This document shows, piece by piece, positions 6,443 through 15,694 of a stretch of DNA of 64,000 nucleotides; position 1 is the stretch's first letter, and the number at the start of each line of letters is the position of its first letter. Source of the DNA: SXOA01 sp046153945 (GTDB taxonomy: Bacteria > Planctomycetota > Planctomycetia > Pirellulales > Pirellulaceae); NCBI GenBank assembly GCA_046153945.1, contig JBJXFF010000090.1, forward strand, positions 1 through 64,000, read 5' to 3'. Under the pieces are notes generated by a model. The model worked only from the letters and a program-made list of their open reading frames with translations. It was not told the DNA's origin and did not search any database. A program made the position numbers and the translations under genes.

Positions 6443-9400
6443 ATACAAGCTTGCAGAACAATACGTGCGATCTGGAGCGGCTGGAATCGTTCCTCTCCGG
6501 CGACTTAAGCAACGTGGAAGAACGGGACTTCACGTTGCATTTGAATACCTGCGAGAGCTGTCGTCGCTCCTTGCAGCAACAAGCGGCTGAGCCGGAAGCT
6601 TGGACGGAGGCGGAGCGGCTGCTGAAGCCATCGGAATTCGATTTGGGTACTGCCGAGGCGGATTGCGATTCGGTATTCAGGACCCGATCCACGCGGCAAC
6701 CATTGCAGATTCAAAACGTGCTGAGTGCGCTCGGTCCGACGGATGATCCCGCGATGCTCGGGCGGCTCGGTGGTTACGAAGTTTCGGGTGTCGTCGGCGC
6801 TGGCGGCATGGGTGTCGTGCTGAAAGCCATCGACAAGTCGCTTGACCGAACCGTGGCAATCAAAGTGTTGGCTCCCCATCTCGCCACCAGCGGCGCGGCC
6901 CGTAAACGGTTCGCCCGCGAGGCCAAGGCAGCGGCAGCGGTGCTGCATCCCAACGTGATTGCCATTCACAGCGTCTCGAATGACGAGTCGTTGCCGTACC
7001 TGGTGATGCCGTACGTCCGGGGAACCTCCCTGCAAAAGCGGCTCGACAACGAAGGTCCCCTCTCGCTGCAGGAAATCCTCCGTATCGGCTCGCAGATCGC
7101 CGCGGGACTGGCTGCCGCCCACGCGCAGGGACTGGTGCATCGCGACATCAAGCCGGCCAATATTCTGCTGGAAGACGGTGTCGAGCGGGTCACGATCACT
7201 GATTTCGGACTCGCCCGAGCGGTGGACGACGCCACGATCACCCACAGCGGCGTCATCGCCGGCACGCCGCAGTACATGTCCCCCGAACAGGCTCGCGGCG
7301 AAGCGGTCGACGGCCGGAGCGATCTCTTCAGCCTCGGCAGCGTACTCTATGCCATCTGCACCGGCCGCCCGCCGTTCCGGGCCGAAACGACTTACGGAGT
7401 GATGCGGCGGATCACGGACGACGAACCGGCATCCATTCGGGAGATCAATCCAGAGATTCCGGATTGGCTCTGCTTGACCATCGCCCGGCTGATGTCCAAG
7501 CAAGCCGTCAGCCGCTTCTCATCCGCGACTGAGGTCTCCGAACTACTCGAGAAATGCTTGGCTCATGTGCAGCAACCAGGAACAGTCCCGCTGCCAGCTT
7601 TTCTTCTACCGCCGTCCAGGAAGCATCTTTTCTCTTCCGTTTCGCGTCGTTTGCTCGGAGTATTCGCCATGATTGCCACTCTTGGTTTGACTCTGCTCGG
7701 GATGGTTGCCTGGCAGGCGTCGGAAGCTCCCGATATCGGCGGCAAGTGGGCGGGGGAAGAGTGGGGCGAAGTCGTGCTCGAAAAGCAGGAGCCGGGAGAG
7801 TACGAGGGAATCTACACGGACACGTTCAAGAAAAACCCCGGCACGATTCAATTGAAATGGTCACGCCTGGAAGGGCGCTACAAGGGGACTTGGCAGGAGG
7901 GGAAAGACCGCCGTGGAAAAATCTCAGTTCGTCTGGTTGACGGCGAAATACGCGGCGCTTGGACCACGAGCGAAAAATCCGGCATCAATCCGGGCAATCC
8001 CGAACTGGCGGACTTGCATTGGAAGCGGAGCAGTGGCAAGAAGGAACAGCCCGACTTGTCCCACACGGAGTTGACGCCGATCGGCCGCCTACGGTCAAAG
8101 AAAGTCGGCGCAGAAGAGAAGCCCAAACCAGGCGAAATCGTCGTCGATCTGTACGGCGGCGAAGACGTCTTTAAGGATCAGGGACCCAGATACCAGGCGA
8201 CGGTGGCCAAGATTGTTTCCTCGCTTAACGCACTGCAACGCGTAACCGTTAATATTCGCCCGGGCGGCCGAGGCGATGCTCTCACTTTGGCAATCGTCCG
8301 CGATCCCTACGGAGTCTGCAAGAAAGAAGCCCAAGAGACTCAGAAAGCGTCCAAGCTTGAAGCTGCCATCAATGACGCTATCCGGTCTGGTGGACTGAAG
8401 GCGATTCGCTGGGAAGGGGATGCTCTCTCCGGCGACGCGAAAGTAGCAGTGCCGGATTTGCGTCTCTTGCAGCCGAAGACGATTGTCGAGGCCGATGCCT
8501 TCGTCGCTCAGGCCGAACTCGTGATGAATCTGGGTTTCGAGCGGAACGGACCTGATGCCTTGGCGTCGTCTTCACCGGTCCTGCTGCAAAAGGGCCAAAT
8601 CGTTCCCGCGAGTCAGTTCCGGGCGTATTTAGAGCGGGAAAAACTAGGCCTGATTCGTCAGCATGGGGACGGGGCGACCAAAACGACCACCGTCCGGCTC
8701 AATGTCGACCGGGACGTTCGCTTCGATGCCGTGACTGCTCTCATGAAGCTCTGCCAGGAGGTCGGTTTTCAAAAATTCGCCTTGCGATTGGAAGAGGAGG
8801 CGGTCGAAAAATTCGTTCTCGAAATCCTACGCACACCGTTCAATTTCGACGAGTCCAAAGGATCGTGGCAGGATGGGGCTTATGAAATGCAAGTGTTGAT
8901 GTCGCTGAACATGGTCAGGCCGCGGGATCGCGTGGTGAAGACGCTCCTTAAAGTCGTGGACCGTTCGGAGAAGGGGACCATGGACCAGCGACGGCTGGCG
9001 ATGATGTCCCTCGGGGGGATGGCTCCGAAGCAAGTGGTTCCGCTCTTGATCAAAGAGCTGGAAGCGGCAGAGCACCTACCGGTGGGGCAATTCAAGACGT
9101 CATTCCCTTACCACGAAATCTCCGTCTTGGAGCAAATCGGTGAAGAGGCCAAGGACGCAATTCCGATTCTGATCGAGATCCTCGATTTGCCGGACGGATT
9201 GGCGTGTGAGTCAGCCCTTCTGGCTCTCGTGAAGATCGGGCCTTCCTCGGACGACGTGATGAATGCTGTTGCCGCGCGGTTCGGCAAACCCGAGGAGGCC
9301 GTTTGGAGCCGGGCCGTCTACGAGGTTGGTCGCTATGGCCAGCAAGCCAAGCCGCTCGGGCCGACGTTTGTCAAACTGCTCAGCGCGAAGCCCAAAGAGG

Positions 9401-11823
9401 CTCGAATCTGGGCAGCTCAAGCACTGATCAAATCGGGATTTGACGAAACGCTCGGTTTTGAAACGCTAATCGGCGATGTGGCGAAGGGAGAATCAGCAGA
9501 TCGCGGTCTTGCCGCCACCGCCTTGGCTGCGCTGGGCCGTCAGGCGGAACCGATGATTCCGAAGCTGCGCGCTTTCGAGAACGATCCCGATGCCCATGTG
9601 GCCAAGGAAGTCCGCGACGCGATTCGTCGGATCGAGAAAGACGACCGCATCTTCACGCACGCGGAAGTGGCCGCCAAGACAGCTGCCTCTCGCAAGGCGG
9701 CAGCGGATGCCTTGGATCAGATATCAGCAGAGACCAAGGCTAACTTGTTCGCAGAGGAGTATCAGCGGTTTGAAGGAACGTGGCGAATTTCCGTGCGGAC
9801 TATCGACCATGCCGTATCGCTCGGGGAGTTCGGCAAGGATGGAAAACATGTCATCAAAGATCGGCAGATGGGGGATGCCCGGATTTCGCTCGATCCTTCC
9901 AAGACCCCCCGCGAGATCGACATTGCCTTTACTAAGGGACCGGAGAAGGGAAAGATTCTCCGCGGCATCTACGAATGGGTGGATGACGCCCGGGGGACGA
10001 AACTCGTGCGGATCAGTGTTTCCACGAACCTGACCGACCCCGGTGATGGCACCGTCCATCGTCCGCAGGACTTTAAGACCAGAACCGCGGTCGATTTCGC
10101 CGTCTGGGAGAAAATCAAGGCAGGAGATCTTCCCATCGGCATTTCGCCGAAGGAACCTTCGCTGACTGACCGCTCGGACGCGACAGAACTGAAAAAGTTT
10201 CAAGGAACGTGGGTGCTCGTTTCCTCGGAAAAGGACGGTGAAGAAAAATCCGAAGCGAAGAATCCGTACGGCCTGACCTTCACCGGCACTCGCTGGAAGG
10301 TACATAGTGGCGACTATGTGGCAGTCGAGGGAACGCTGAGACTCGTTGACGTTGCCTCGATCCCGATGAAGCTCGACTTGCTCAAGCCCAGGGGGCTCGG
10401 GCCGGATCCGACCGTGGACTACGGAATCTATGAATGGAAAGAGAACACCTTGCGCTACTGCGTCCGCAATGGTCCGACCGGCAGTGGACTTCCTGGCGGA
10501 ATGGATATCTCCAAACTCCGTCCCACGGAATTCGCAACCAAGGACGGCGACGGAAGAATCATCTATGTGTGGAAACGAGCCGAATCTGTCGGCGTTGAGG
10601 AGTCGACAGGACCCAAGAAGTCCCCAAAATCCTTTTCGCCAAAATGGATGCGTCACCTGGGAACCGTCGAGGGCCTCAAATCCATCGCCTACTCGCCCGA
10701 CGGCAAGCTCATCGCCGTTGCCAACGGCAACGTTTCGTTCCCGGTAGCCGAAGGTTGGAAGCGAGCGGTAGTAATTCTGGATGCCGAGACCGGGAAGACC
10801 GTCCTCTCGCTAACACTCGCGACCAAGGAAGAGAACGCAATTCTCGCGGAAATCGAAGGACTTCCCCATGTCGAGGTCGGGCCGCTGGCGTTTTCGCCCG
10901 ATGGAACAATACTGGTGGTCGGGACCGGTTTGGGCCAGGTCAAACTATTCAACCCGAAAACCGGCGAACTGGTTCGGTCGCTGGACGACGAGCTGGCCAA
11001 GCTCGCCGAGAAGAAGACCCCCGAGAGCCTGAAGTCGCTCAGGCGAGCGATGGGAGGCGTTGGATCGTTGGCCTTTTCACCCGAAGGGAGTCTGCTGGTG
11101 ACGAGCGGCAGCTCGTTTGAAGACGTCGCTCGCAATTGGGGCGGTGTAAGAAGGCTCGGCCGCTTAGTCACAGGTCCCGGCCGGCTGAAGGTGTGGGACG
11201 TCAAAACTGGGGTCCTCAAGCATGATCTCGCCGGGCACAGCCACGTCGAGGCGGTCTCGTTCTCCGCGGATGGGAACTTGCTGGCGAGTGCGGGACGTTG
11301 GGAGGACGCCAGCGAACACGGGAATGGCGTGATCATTTGGAATTCCCAAACCGGCAAGTCGACGAGCAAGATTGTGATCGAGGCCAACAGCGGCACCCAT
11401 GCCGTCGTCTTCTCGCCGACGAACAAACTCGTGGCGATCGGCTCGCGGCATTACGACAAAGAGAACGACACCTACACGACGTCTGTGAGCGTCGTCTACG
11501 CCTTGTCGGGAATCACGGAGTGGCGGCAAACCTTCCCCGGCTGGGCGAATCCCAAGGGATTTTCACCTGACGGAAAAAGTGTCCTGACGCTGTGCAATGG
11601 AGAAACGATCCGGTTTATCAAAACCGAGACCGGAGAGGTGCAGCACGAAATCAATGTCGCGGGCTTCCTGCCTGCCAACCCGCGCCAAGGCGCACAATGG
11701 AGTGACTTCGCGATCGCACCCCTAGGCCATCAACTGGCAATTGCCGGAGTCGACAAAGAACGCAAGGGGAGCGTCGAAATTTGGGACTTGGGTGGGCCCG
11801 CGATCAACTCACCCGGCAGATGA
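6439..11823 (+). CDS. Giant multidomain Ser/Thr protein kinase with N-terminal zinc-finger-like segment
   Basis: This 1794-residue protein starts with an anti-sigma-like His34-x3-Cys38-x2-Cys41 motif. The Hanks-type kinase domain spans about 113-370: glycine loop GAGGMG 120-125, Lys142, HRD 234-236, DFG from 255, and YMSPEQARGE. A membrane helix lies near 405-428. The large region behind it contains a planctomycete-type GKWAG...GTW segment (about 430-530), a stretch resembling the ExbD/TolR periplasmic domain (VRLNVDRDVRFDAVTALM), HEAT-like helical repeats (about 830-1070), two TIGR03067-like GTW segments (about 1105-1230 and 1250-1380), and WD40-like repeats with FSPDG motifs (about 1400-1790). 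It is coupled to the ECF sigma factor by a 4-nt overlap. The likely role is transmembrane sensing that controls that sigma factor. Confidence 0.9.
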   Translation: MNTSLQNNTCDLERLESFLSGDLSNVEERDFTLHLNTCESCRRSLQQQAAEPEAWTEAERLLKPSEFDLGTAEADCDSVFRTRSTRQPLQIQNVLSALGPTDDPAMLGRLGGYEVSGVVGAGGMGVVLKAIDKSLDRTVAIKVLAPHLATSGAARKRFAREAKAAAAVLHPNVIAIHSVSNDESLPYLVMPYVRGTSLQKRLDNEGPLSLQEILRIGSQIAAGLAAAHAQGLVHRDIKPANILLEDGVERVTITDFGLARAVDDATITHSGVIAGTPQYMSPEQARGEAVDGRSDLFSLGSVLYAICTGRPPFRAETTYGVMRRITDDEPASIREINPEIPDWLCLTIARLMSKQAVSRFSSATEVSELLEKCLAHVQQPGTVPLPAFLLPPSRKHLFSSVSRRLLGVFAMIATLGLTLLGMVAWQASEAPDIGGKWAGEEWGEVVLEKQEPGEYEGIYTDTFKKNPGTIQLKWSRLEGRYKGTWQEGKDRRGKISVRLVDGEIRGAWTTSEKSGINPGNPELADLHWKRSSGKKEQPDLSHTELTPIGRLRSKKVGAEEKPKPGEIVVDLYGGEDVFKDQGPRYQATVAKIVSSLNALQRVTVNIRPGGRGDALTLAIVRDPYGVCKKEAQETQKASKLEAAINDAIRSGGLKAIRWEGDALSGDAKVAVPDLRLLQPKTIVEADAFVAQAELVMNLGFERNGPDALASSSPVLLQKGQIVPASQFRAYLEREKLGLIRQHGDGATKTTTVRLNVDRDVRFDAVTALMKLCQEVGFQKFALRLEEEAVEKFVLEILRTPFNFDESKGSWQDGAYEMQVLMSLNMVRPRDRVVKTLLKVVDRSEKGTMDQRRLAMMSLGGMAPKQVVPLLIKELEAAEHLPVGQFKTSFPYHEISVLEQIGEEAKDAIPILIEILDLPDGLACESALLALVKIGPSSDDVMNAVAARFGKPEEAVWSRAVYEVGRYGQQAKPLGPTFVKLLSAKPKEARIWAAQALIKSGFDETLGFETLIGDVAKGESADRGLAATALAALGRQAEPMIPKLRAFENDPDAHVAKEVRDAIRRIEKDDRIFTHAEVAAKTAASRKAAADALDQISAETKANLFAEEYQRFEGTWRISVRTIDHAVSLGEFGKDGKHVIKDRQMGDARISLDPSKTPREIDIAFTKGPEKGKILRGIYEWVDDARGTKLVRISVSTNLTDPGDGTVHRPQDFKTRTAVDFAVWEKIKAGDLPIGISPKEPSLTDRSDATELKKFQGTWVLVSSEKDGEEKSEAKNPYGLTFTGTRWKVHSGDYVAVEGTLRLVDVASIPMKLDLLKPRGLGPDPTVDYGIYEWKENTLRYCVRNGPTGSGLPGGMDISKLRPTEFATKDGDGRIIYVWKRAESVGVEESTGPKKSPKSFSPKWMRHLGTVEGLKSIAYSPDGKLIAVANGNVSFPVAEGWKRAVVILDAETGKTVLSLTLATKEENAILAEIEGLPHVEVGPLAFSPDGTILVVGTGLGQVKLFNPKTGELVRSLDDELAKLAEKKTPESLKSLRRAMGGVGSLAFSPEGSLLVTSGSSFEDVARNWGGVRRLGRLVTGPGRLKVWDVKTGVLKHDLAGHSHVEAVSFSADGNLLASAGRWEDASEHGNGVIIWNSQTGKSTSKIVIEANSGTHAVVFSPTNKLVAIGSRHYDKENDTYTTSVSVVYALSGITEWRQTFPGWANPKGFSPDGKSVLTLCNGETIRFIKTETGEVQHEINVAGFLPANPRQGAQWSDFAIAPLGHQLAIAGVDKERKGSVEIWDLGGPAINSPGR

Positions 11824-13081
11824 CGCATTTAAGGTATTCGGTCTCCAGACAAGTGGCCGAGACCGGATGGTCCGCGGCAGCACCGCGCACTTCCAGGATT
11901 TGAATATCCCGGCCGGACTTCTGAGCGACGCCCGAGAGCATCAACAGAAAATCCTCGCGCTTGACGCTGCCGGAGCAACTGTTGGTGACGAGGATGCCGC
12001 CGGGCTCGAGCAGGTCGACCGCCTGGCGGTTGACCCGGTGGTAGGCCATGAGCGCGCTGTTCACGGTGCTTCGGTTGCGGGCGAATTTTGGGGGGTCGAG
12101 GACGACGGCTCCGAAGCGGGTTCCTTCCGCTTGCAGGCGGTCGAGTGTTTTGAAAGCGTCGGCGACTTCAAAGGTGCAGTTGGTGGCGGCATTGAGAGCA
12201 GCATTCGCTTGCGCCTGAGCGATGGCCTTTTTGCTGCCGTCGATGCCGAGGACTTCCTTGGCCTGCCCCAGTTTCGCCGAGGCCAGGGCGAAGCCGCCGG
12301 TGTAGCAGAAGAGGTCGAGGACGCGGCGGCCCTTCATGTATCCCGCGGCCGCTTTGCGGTTCTCCCGCTGGTCGAGATAGAAGCCGGTCTTCTGACCCTC
12401 CTTCAGATCAAGGCCGAAGGCGATGCCGTTTTCCCGAATGGTGAGTTGTCCTTCCGGCAGTTCTCCCCAATGCAGTTCCTCGGTGAATTCGACCCCTTCC
12501 AGCTTGGCCATGCTTTTGTCGGCCCGCAGGAGGATCCCCTTCGGCCGGAGCAGGTCTTGCAGGATGCCGACAATCGTTTCCAGCCGTTTGGCGATTCCCA
12601 TCGAAGTGGCCTGAACGACCAGGTATTCGCCGTAGCGATCGACGACGAGGCCGGAAAGGCCGTCCCCTTCGCTGAAGACGAGGCGGGTGGCGGTCTGCTC
12701 GCGGTCAGTAACTCGCTCGTAACCGATTTGGTCCCGCAGCAGAATGGCCTGGCCGATGCGGCGGCGGAAGAGCGTTTCGTCGAGCGCCTCTCCTTCCGAC
12801 CAGGTGAACAGCCGCACGCGGATGCGGCTTTGGCTGTTGTAAAAGCCGCGGGCGACGAACTTGTTCCGTTCGTTGTAGAGGTCGACGACTTCGCCATCGA
12901 GCTTCTCTTCCTTGAGCTTCTTGCGGCCGAGGGCCTCGACTTTTTGCACCGCCGAACCGAGGACCCACGGATGCCGTCCATAGAACGGCAGAGCCTTCCG
13001 CGGGAGGAGCGTGACCTTAGCCTTGGCGAGCGGAAGTGGTTCGAGGTCTTGCTGGGTAGCGTCGAGCGATGGGGCGGACAT
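11804..13081 (-). CDS. rlmI: 23S rRNA (cytosine-C5) methyltransferase, RlmI family
   Basis: From ATG 13081 the protein has 425 residues; an upstream TTG at 13102 is less likely. It has an N-terminal PUA-like RNA-binding region (RHPWVLGSAVQKVEAL), a central EEHRMK-like linker domain, and a Rossmann methyltransferase core with VLDLFCYTGGFALASAKLG (AdoMet loop) and VVLDPPKFAR. RlmI modifies C1962 of 23S rRNA in E. coli. Close relatives may have other rRNA targets, so the exact base is not certain. Its last 20 bases overlap the end of the kinase gene on the opposite strand, so the two genes are convergent with overlapping 3' ends. Confidence 0.87.
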   Translation of the reverse strand: MSAPSLDATQQDLEPLPLAKAKVTLLPRKALPFYGRHPWVLGSAVQKVEALGRKKLKEEKLDGEVVDLYNERNKFVARGFYNSQSRIRVRLFTWSEGEALDETLFRRRIGQAILLRDQIGYERVTDREQTATRLVFSEGDGLSGLVVDRYGEYLVVQATSMGIAKRLETIVGILQDLLRPKGILLRADKSMAKLEGVEFTEELHWGELPEGQLTIRENGIAFGLDLKEGQKTGFYLDQRENRKAAAGYMKGRRVLDLFCYTGGFALASAKLGQAKEVLGIDGSKKAIAQAQANAALNAATNCTFEVADAFKTLDRLQAEGTRFGAVVLDPPKFARNRSTVNSALMAYHRVNRQAVDLLEPGGILVTNSCSGSVKREDFLLMLSGVAQKSGRDIQILEVRGAAADHPVSATCLETEYLKCVICRVS

Positions 13082-13200
13082 GGGAAGCCTATGGAGCTGC
13101 AAATTGGGGGGAACCTTATAGTATACCAGATTTCACCCGCGGCCGGACGTGCGGCATGATGCGGCGCAAGAGCTTCCGGCATTTCTTGTACAATGGTGCC

Positions 13201-13467
13201 ATGTTCGATTACTTCATTGCCGCCGTCGCCATTATCTCCGGTTCCGCGCTGCTACTCGGCGGTGCGCTGAATGCCGCCTGGCTGATGGATTTGGCCAAAG
13301 TTCGCAGTCTGGCTGCCGGGGTGGGAGCCACGCCGGCCCGGCTGATTTGCATGGCGGTCGGCGCGGCGGTCATTCTGCTCGGCATTCTCGTCGCCTGCGG
13401 CTGGCGGCCGTCGTGGGCCAATTCTCGCCTTCCCATTCGGAGCGGTTCATGGCAGACGGTTACGTAA
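13201..13467 (+). CDS. Small two-helix membrane protein
   Basis: The start is taken at ATG 13201, giving 88 residues beginning MFDYFIAAVAIISGS; the longer frame upstream has no coding character. Two hydrophobic segments are visible: about residues 3-27 and 46-68. The middle contains LNAAWLMDLAKVRSL. I do not recognise a function; it looks like a short conserved inner-membrane protein. Its end overlaps the start of the MmgE/PrpD gene by 19 nt, so the two are probably cotranscribed. Confidence 0.6.
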   Translation: MFDYFIAAVAIISGSALLLGGALNAAWLMDLAKVRSLAAGVGATPARLICMAVGAAVILLGILVACGWRPSWANSRLPIRSGSWQTVT

Positions 13468-15026
13468 CACTCTCGCGCCATCAAAATCAGGCCCGCGGCA
13501 TTGGGCAATACGCCATCGACTTCATCGCCGGGAAGCTTGGCCAGCCAGATGCGGCGGTGCTGGAGCGTACCGAGCAGTTTCACCTCGATAGCATCGCTTG
13601 CGCCGTGGCGGCACTGGCCACGGACTGCCCCGCGCCGCGGATTCTGCGGGACGAGGCGCTCGCTTATCCCGATCCGCGCGGCGTGCCTGTGTTCGGTTCG
13701 CGGGTGTTAGTGTCTCCGGAGAAGGCGGTGCTCGCCAACTGCTCCGCGGCACGTGAGCTTGATGCGAATGGAACCAACTTCGGCTACAACCCGCGCACAG
13801 GATACACGCGAGGAGAATTCGGCCACAACGATTTCTATCCGGTCGCCATCTCAGCCGCTCAACTTGCCGGGGCGGATGGTCGCCAGGCGCTCCTGGGAAT
13901 GTTATGTCTCGACGAAATTCGGGGGCGGCTAGCGGAGTGCTTTGCGCTGAAGGATCACAAGATTGATCATGTGCTGCACGGCGCGATTGCCTCTGCCGCG
14001 GTGTATGGAGCCATGCTCGGCGCGAGCGCCGAGCAGATTGAGTCGGCCATTGGATTGACCGTCGCTCACTATGTTCCCTTCCGAGCCATCCGTCACGGCG
14101 AGCAACTTTCGGATTCCAAGGGAGCTTCCGCCGCCATCAGCGCGGAGGTGGCGGTGCAGTCGATGCGGCGAGCCATGCGGGGCTTCGTCGGTCCGGCCGA
14201 CATCTTCCGCAACCCGCAAGCGGTCTTCTGCCTCTTCGAAAAACCCAAGGAGCCCGGTTGCAGCCCGTTTGATTTGGAACTCGCCACCAGCGGCAGCGAC
14301 TTTGCCGTGATGGGGATGCACTTCAAGCTCGGACTCTACGAACATCAATCCGCCGGAGCGATTGGTGGACTGTTTGATTTACTGGCCGCTCATCCGGCGC
14401 TGCTAACCAGTCCCAACGACATCGAACGTATTCGTATCACCATCTACGAGCCCGCCTTCAGCATCATCGGCGACCCGCACAAGCGCGATCCGCGAACGCG
14501 GCAGAGTGCGGATCATTCGATGGTCTACATAGTGGGGACGCTGCTGCGGAAAGCGGTGGAATCAGGGGGCAGGAGTCAGGAGTCAGGAGTCACCAAGGCG
14601 GTTGAGCTTTGGCGGGACTTGATGCTGGTGCCGGCAGATTATGACGATGCAGCGCTGGTGCACCCGCTGACTCGCACATTCATGGACAAAATCGAATTCG
14701 TGCATGGCGGGCCGGATTATGACGCAAAATATCCCGACGGCATTCCAACGACTGTGGAAATTGACCACCGCGGCCTCGGCCGGCTCTCCAGTGGCTTGGT
14801 GATGTATCCGGAAGGACATGCCCGCAATGCCAGCGGCAATTTGCCGGGGCTGCTTTCGCACAAGTTCCGTGAACTGGCGGGACTGGGTGTTAGCAACGTG
14901 GATTCGCTACACAACCGTTTTCGCAGGTTGCGAAATGTGGATTCGGAAGGACTCAAGAACCTGTTTGACTTTGACCTGACAATCTCATCGCCACCGAAGG
15001 AAACATTGGTGATTTCTGGCCATTAG
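13449..15026 (+). CDS. MmgE/PrpD family protein (2-methylcitrate dehydratase-like)
   Basis: The start is taken at ATG 13449 (525 residues); the frame is open further upstream, but that part overlaps a different gene. The sequence has MmgE/PrpD features: an early helix with FHLDSIACAVAALA, ARELDANGTNFGYNPR, and FGHNDFYPVAISAAQLAG. Members dehydrate 2-methylcitrate in propionate breakdown or act on itaconate-like acids; the substrate here is open because no prpB/prpC partner is nearby. A tract of three AGGAGTC heptamers (14571-14591) adds exactly seven codons within a region rich in Gly/Ser (about residues 375-382), probably a surface loop. Confidence 0.83.
   Translation: MADGYVTLSRHQNQARGIGQYAIDFIAGKLGQPDAAVLERTEQFHLDSIACAVAALATDCPAPRILRDEALAYPDPRGVPVFGSRVLVSPEKAVLANCSAARELDANGTNFGYNPRTGYTRGEFGHNDFYPVAISAAQLAGADGRQALLGMLCLDEIRGRLAECFALKDHKIDHVLHGAIASAAVYGAMLGASAEQIESAIGLTVAHYVPFRAIRHGEQLSDSKGASAAISAEVAVQSMRRAMRGFVGPADIFRNPQAVFCLFEKPKEPGCSPFDLELATSGSDFAVMGMHFKLGLYEHQSAGAIGGLFDLLAAHPALLTSPNDIERIRITIYEPAFSIIGDPHKRDPRTRQSADHSMVYIVGTLLRKAVESGGRSQESGVTKAVELWRDLMLVPADYDDAALVHPLTRTFMDKIEFVHGGPDYDAKYPDGIPTTVEIDHRGLGRLSSGLVMYPEGHARNASGNLPGLLSHKFRELAGLGVSNVDSLHNRFRRLRNVDSEGLKNLFDFDLTISSPPKETLVISGH
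14571..14591. repeat. Triple heptamer AGGAGTC inside a gene
   Basis: Three perfect copies of AGGAGTC lie in the MmgE/PrpD gene. The total of 21 bp equals seven codons, so the reading frame is kept. They match the style of other heptamer tracts in the window. Confidence 0.9.
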
Positions 15027-15069
15027 GCTATAATTTGGCTGGGTACGAGGTTTCACCGAGGAGCGCCCT

Positions 15070-15303
15070 ATGATTGCCACCACCGATTTGACCAACGAGG
15101 ATCTACAGGATCTGCGCGATTCGACCGGTGAGACCGACGTGAGCGCTGCGCTGCAACTAGCCGTGCGCGAATACGTCCGTTATGTGAAGCGGATGCGCCT
15201 GCTCGATATGGCAGGCAAGGTCGAGATGGACGACAATTGGCGGCACCTAGAGAAGGTGGAGCTCGATGAGCAAGCAAGTAACGCAGCGGCAAGTGCTGAT
15301 TGA
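15070..15303 (+). CDS. VapB-type antitoxin
   Basis: This 77-residue protein has a short N-terminal strand-helix region (TTDLTNEDLQDLRDSTGE then DVSAALQLAVREYV) of the ribbon-helix-helix type seen in DUF2191/VapB antitoxins. The C-terminal part would bind the toxin. It overlaps the PIN-domain toxin gene by 38 nt in another frame, the usual antitoxin-first order. It is expected to bind and repress its own promoter. Confidence 0.82.
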   Translation: MIATTDLTNEDLQDLRDSTGETDVSAALQLAVREYVRYVKRMRLLDMAGKVEMDDNWRHLEKVELDEQASNAAASAD

Positions 15304-15673
15304 TACTTGCGTTTGGATAACGTTCTTTCGAAATCCAAAATCGCAAGGAGTGCGAGACATTCGTCCGTTGGCCGTTCAAGATCGCATTGTCACGGTCGGT
15401 CCCGTAATAGCCGAGGTTCTCATGGGATTTCGGCGCGAGGCCGAGGCGAATTGGGCCAACGCTCAGTTTGGCGGATTCCATTACCTCCAGCTGACACGAG
15501 AGCATTGGCGCGGAGCGGCTCGACTTTACCGCGAGCAGAGGGCTCTCGGCAACGAACTGCCGCTGACGGATCTAGTTGTAGTAGCCGCGGCGCTCGATAA
15601 GAACCTCGAAGTATTTACAACAGACCCACACTTTGACCTGTTTCCTGCGCTCCTCCGTTTCCAGCCAACCTAA
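15266..15673 (+). CDS. VapC-type PIN-domain toxin
   Basis: This 135-residue PIN-domain ribonuclease has acidic metal-binding residues at Asp13 (LIDTCVW), Glu50 (PVIAEVLMGF), Asp102 (LPLTDLVVVAAA) and Asp120/Asp124 (FTTDPHFDLF). VapC toxins cut tRNA or rRNA and are neutralised by the partner antitoxin encoded immediately upstream. All active-site positions are present, so the toxin appears intact. The truB gene follows after 21 bp on the same strand. Confidence 0.9.
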   Translation: MSKQVTQRQVLIDTCVWITFFRNPKSQGVRDIRPLAVQDRIVTVGPVIAEVLMGFRREAEANWANAQFGGFHYLQLTREHWRGAARLYREQRALGNELPLTDLVVVAAALDKNLEVFTTDPHFDLFPALLRFQPT

Positions 15674-15694
15674 CGGTCGAAATCAATATCTCCC

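Noticed and set aside
11741..13159. 472-codon plus-strand frame opposite rlmI
   Set aside because: It mirrors rlmI on the other strand and has no recognisable features.
13149..13448. Upstream extension of the MmgE/PrpD frame
   Set aside because: It overlaps the small membrane protein in another frame, and the family usually begins close to the ATG at 13449.
14571..14591. CRISPR-like repetition
   Set aside because: The units are 7 bp, contiguous and without spacers, so they are simple tandem repeats.
15070..15673. Part of a larger defence island with the methyltransferase cassette
   Set aside because: The VapBC pair is more than 11 kb away with housekeeping genes between; no linking mobile element is seen.
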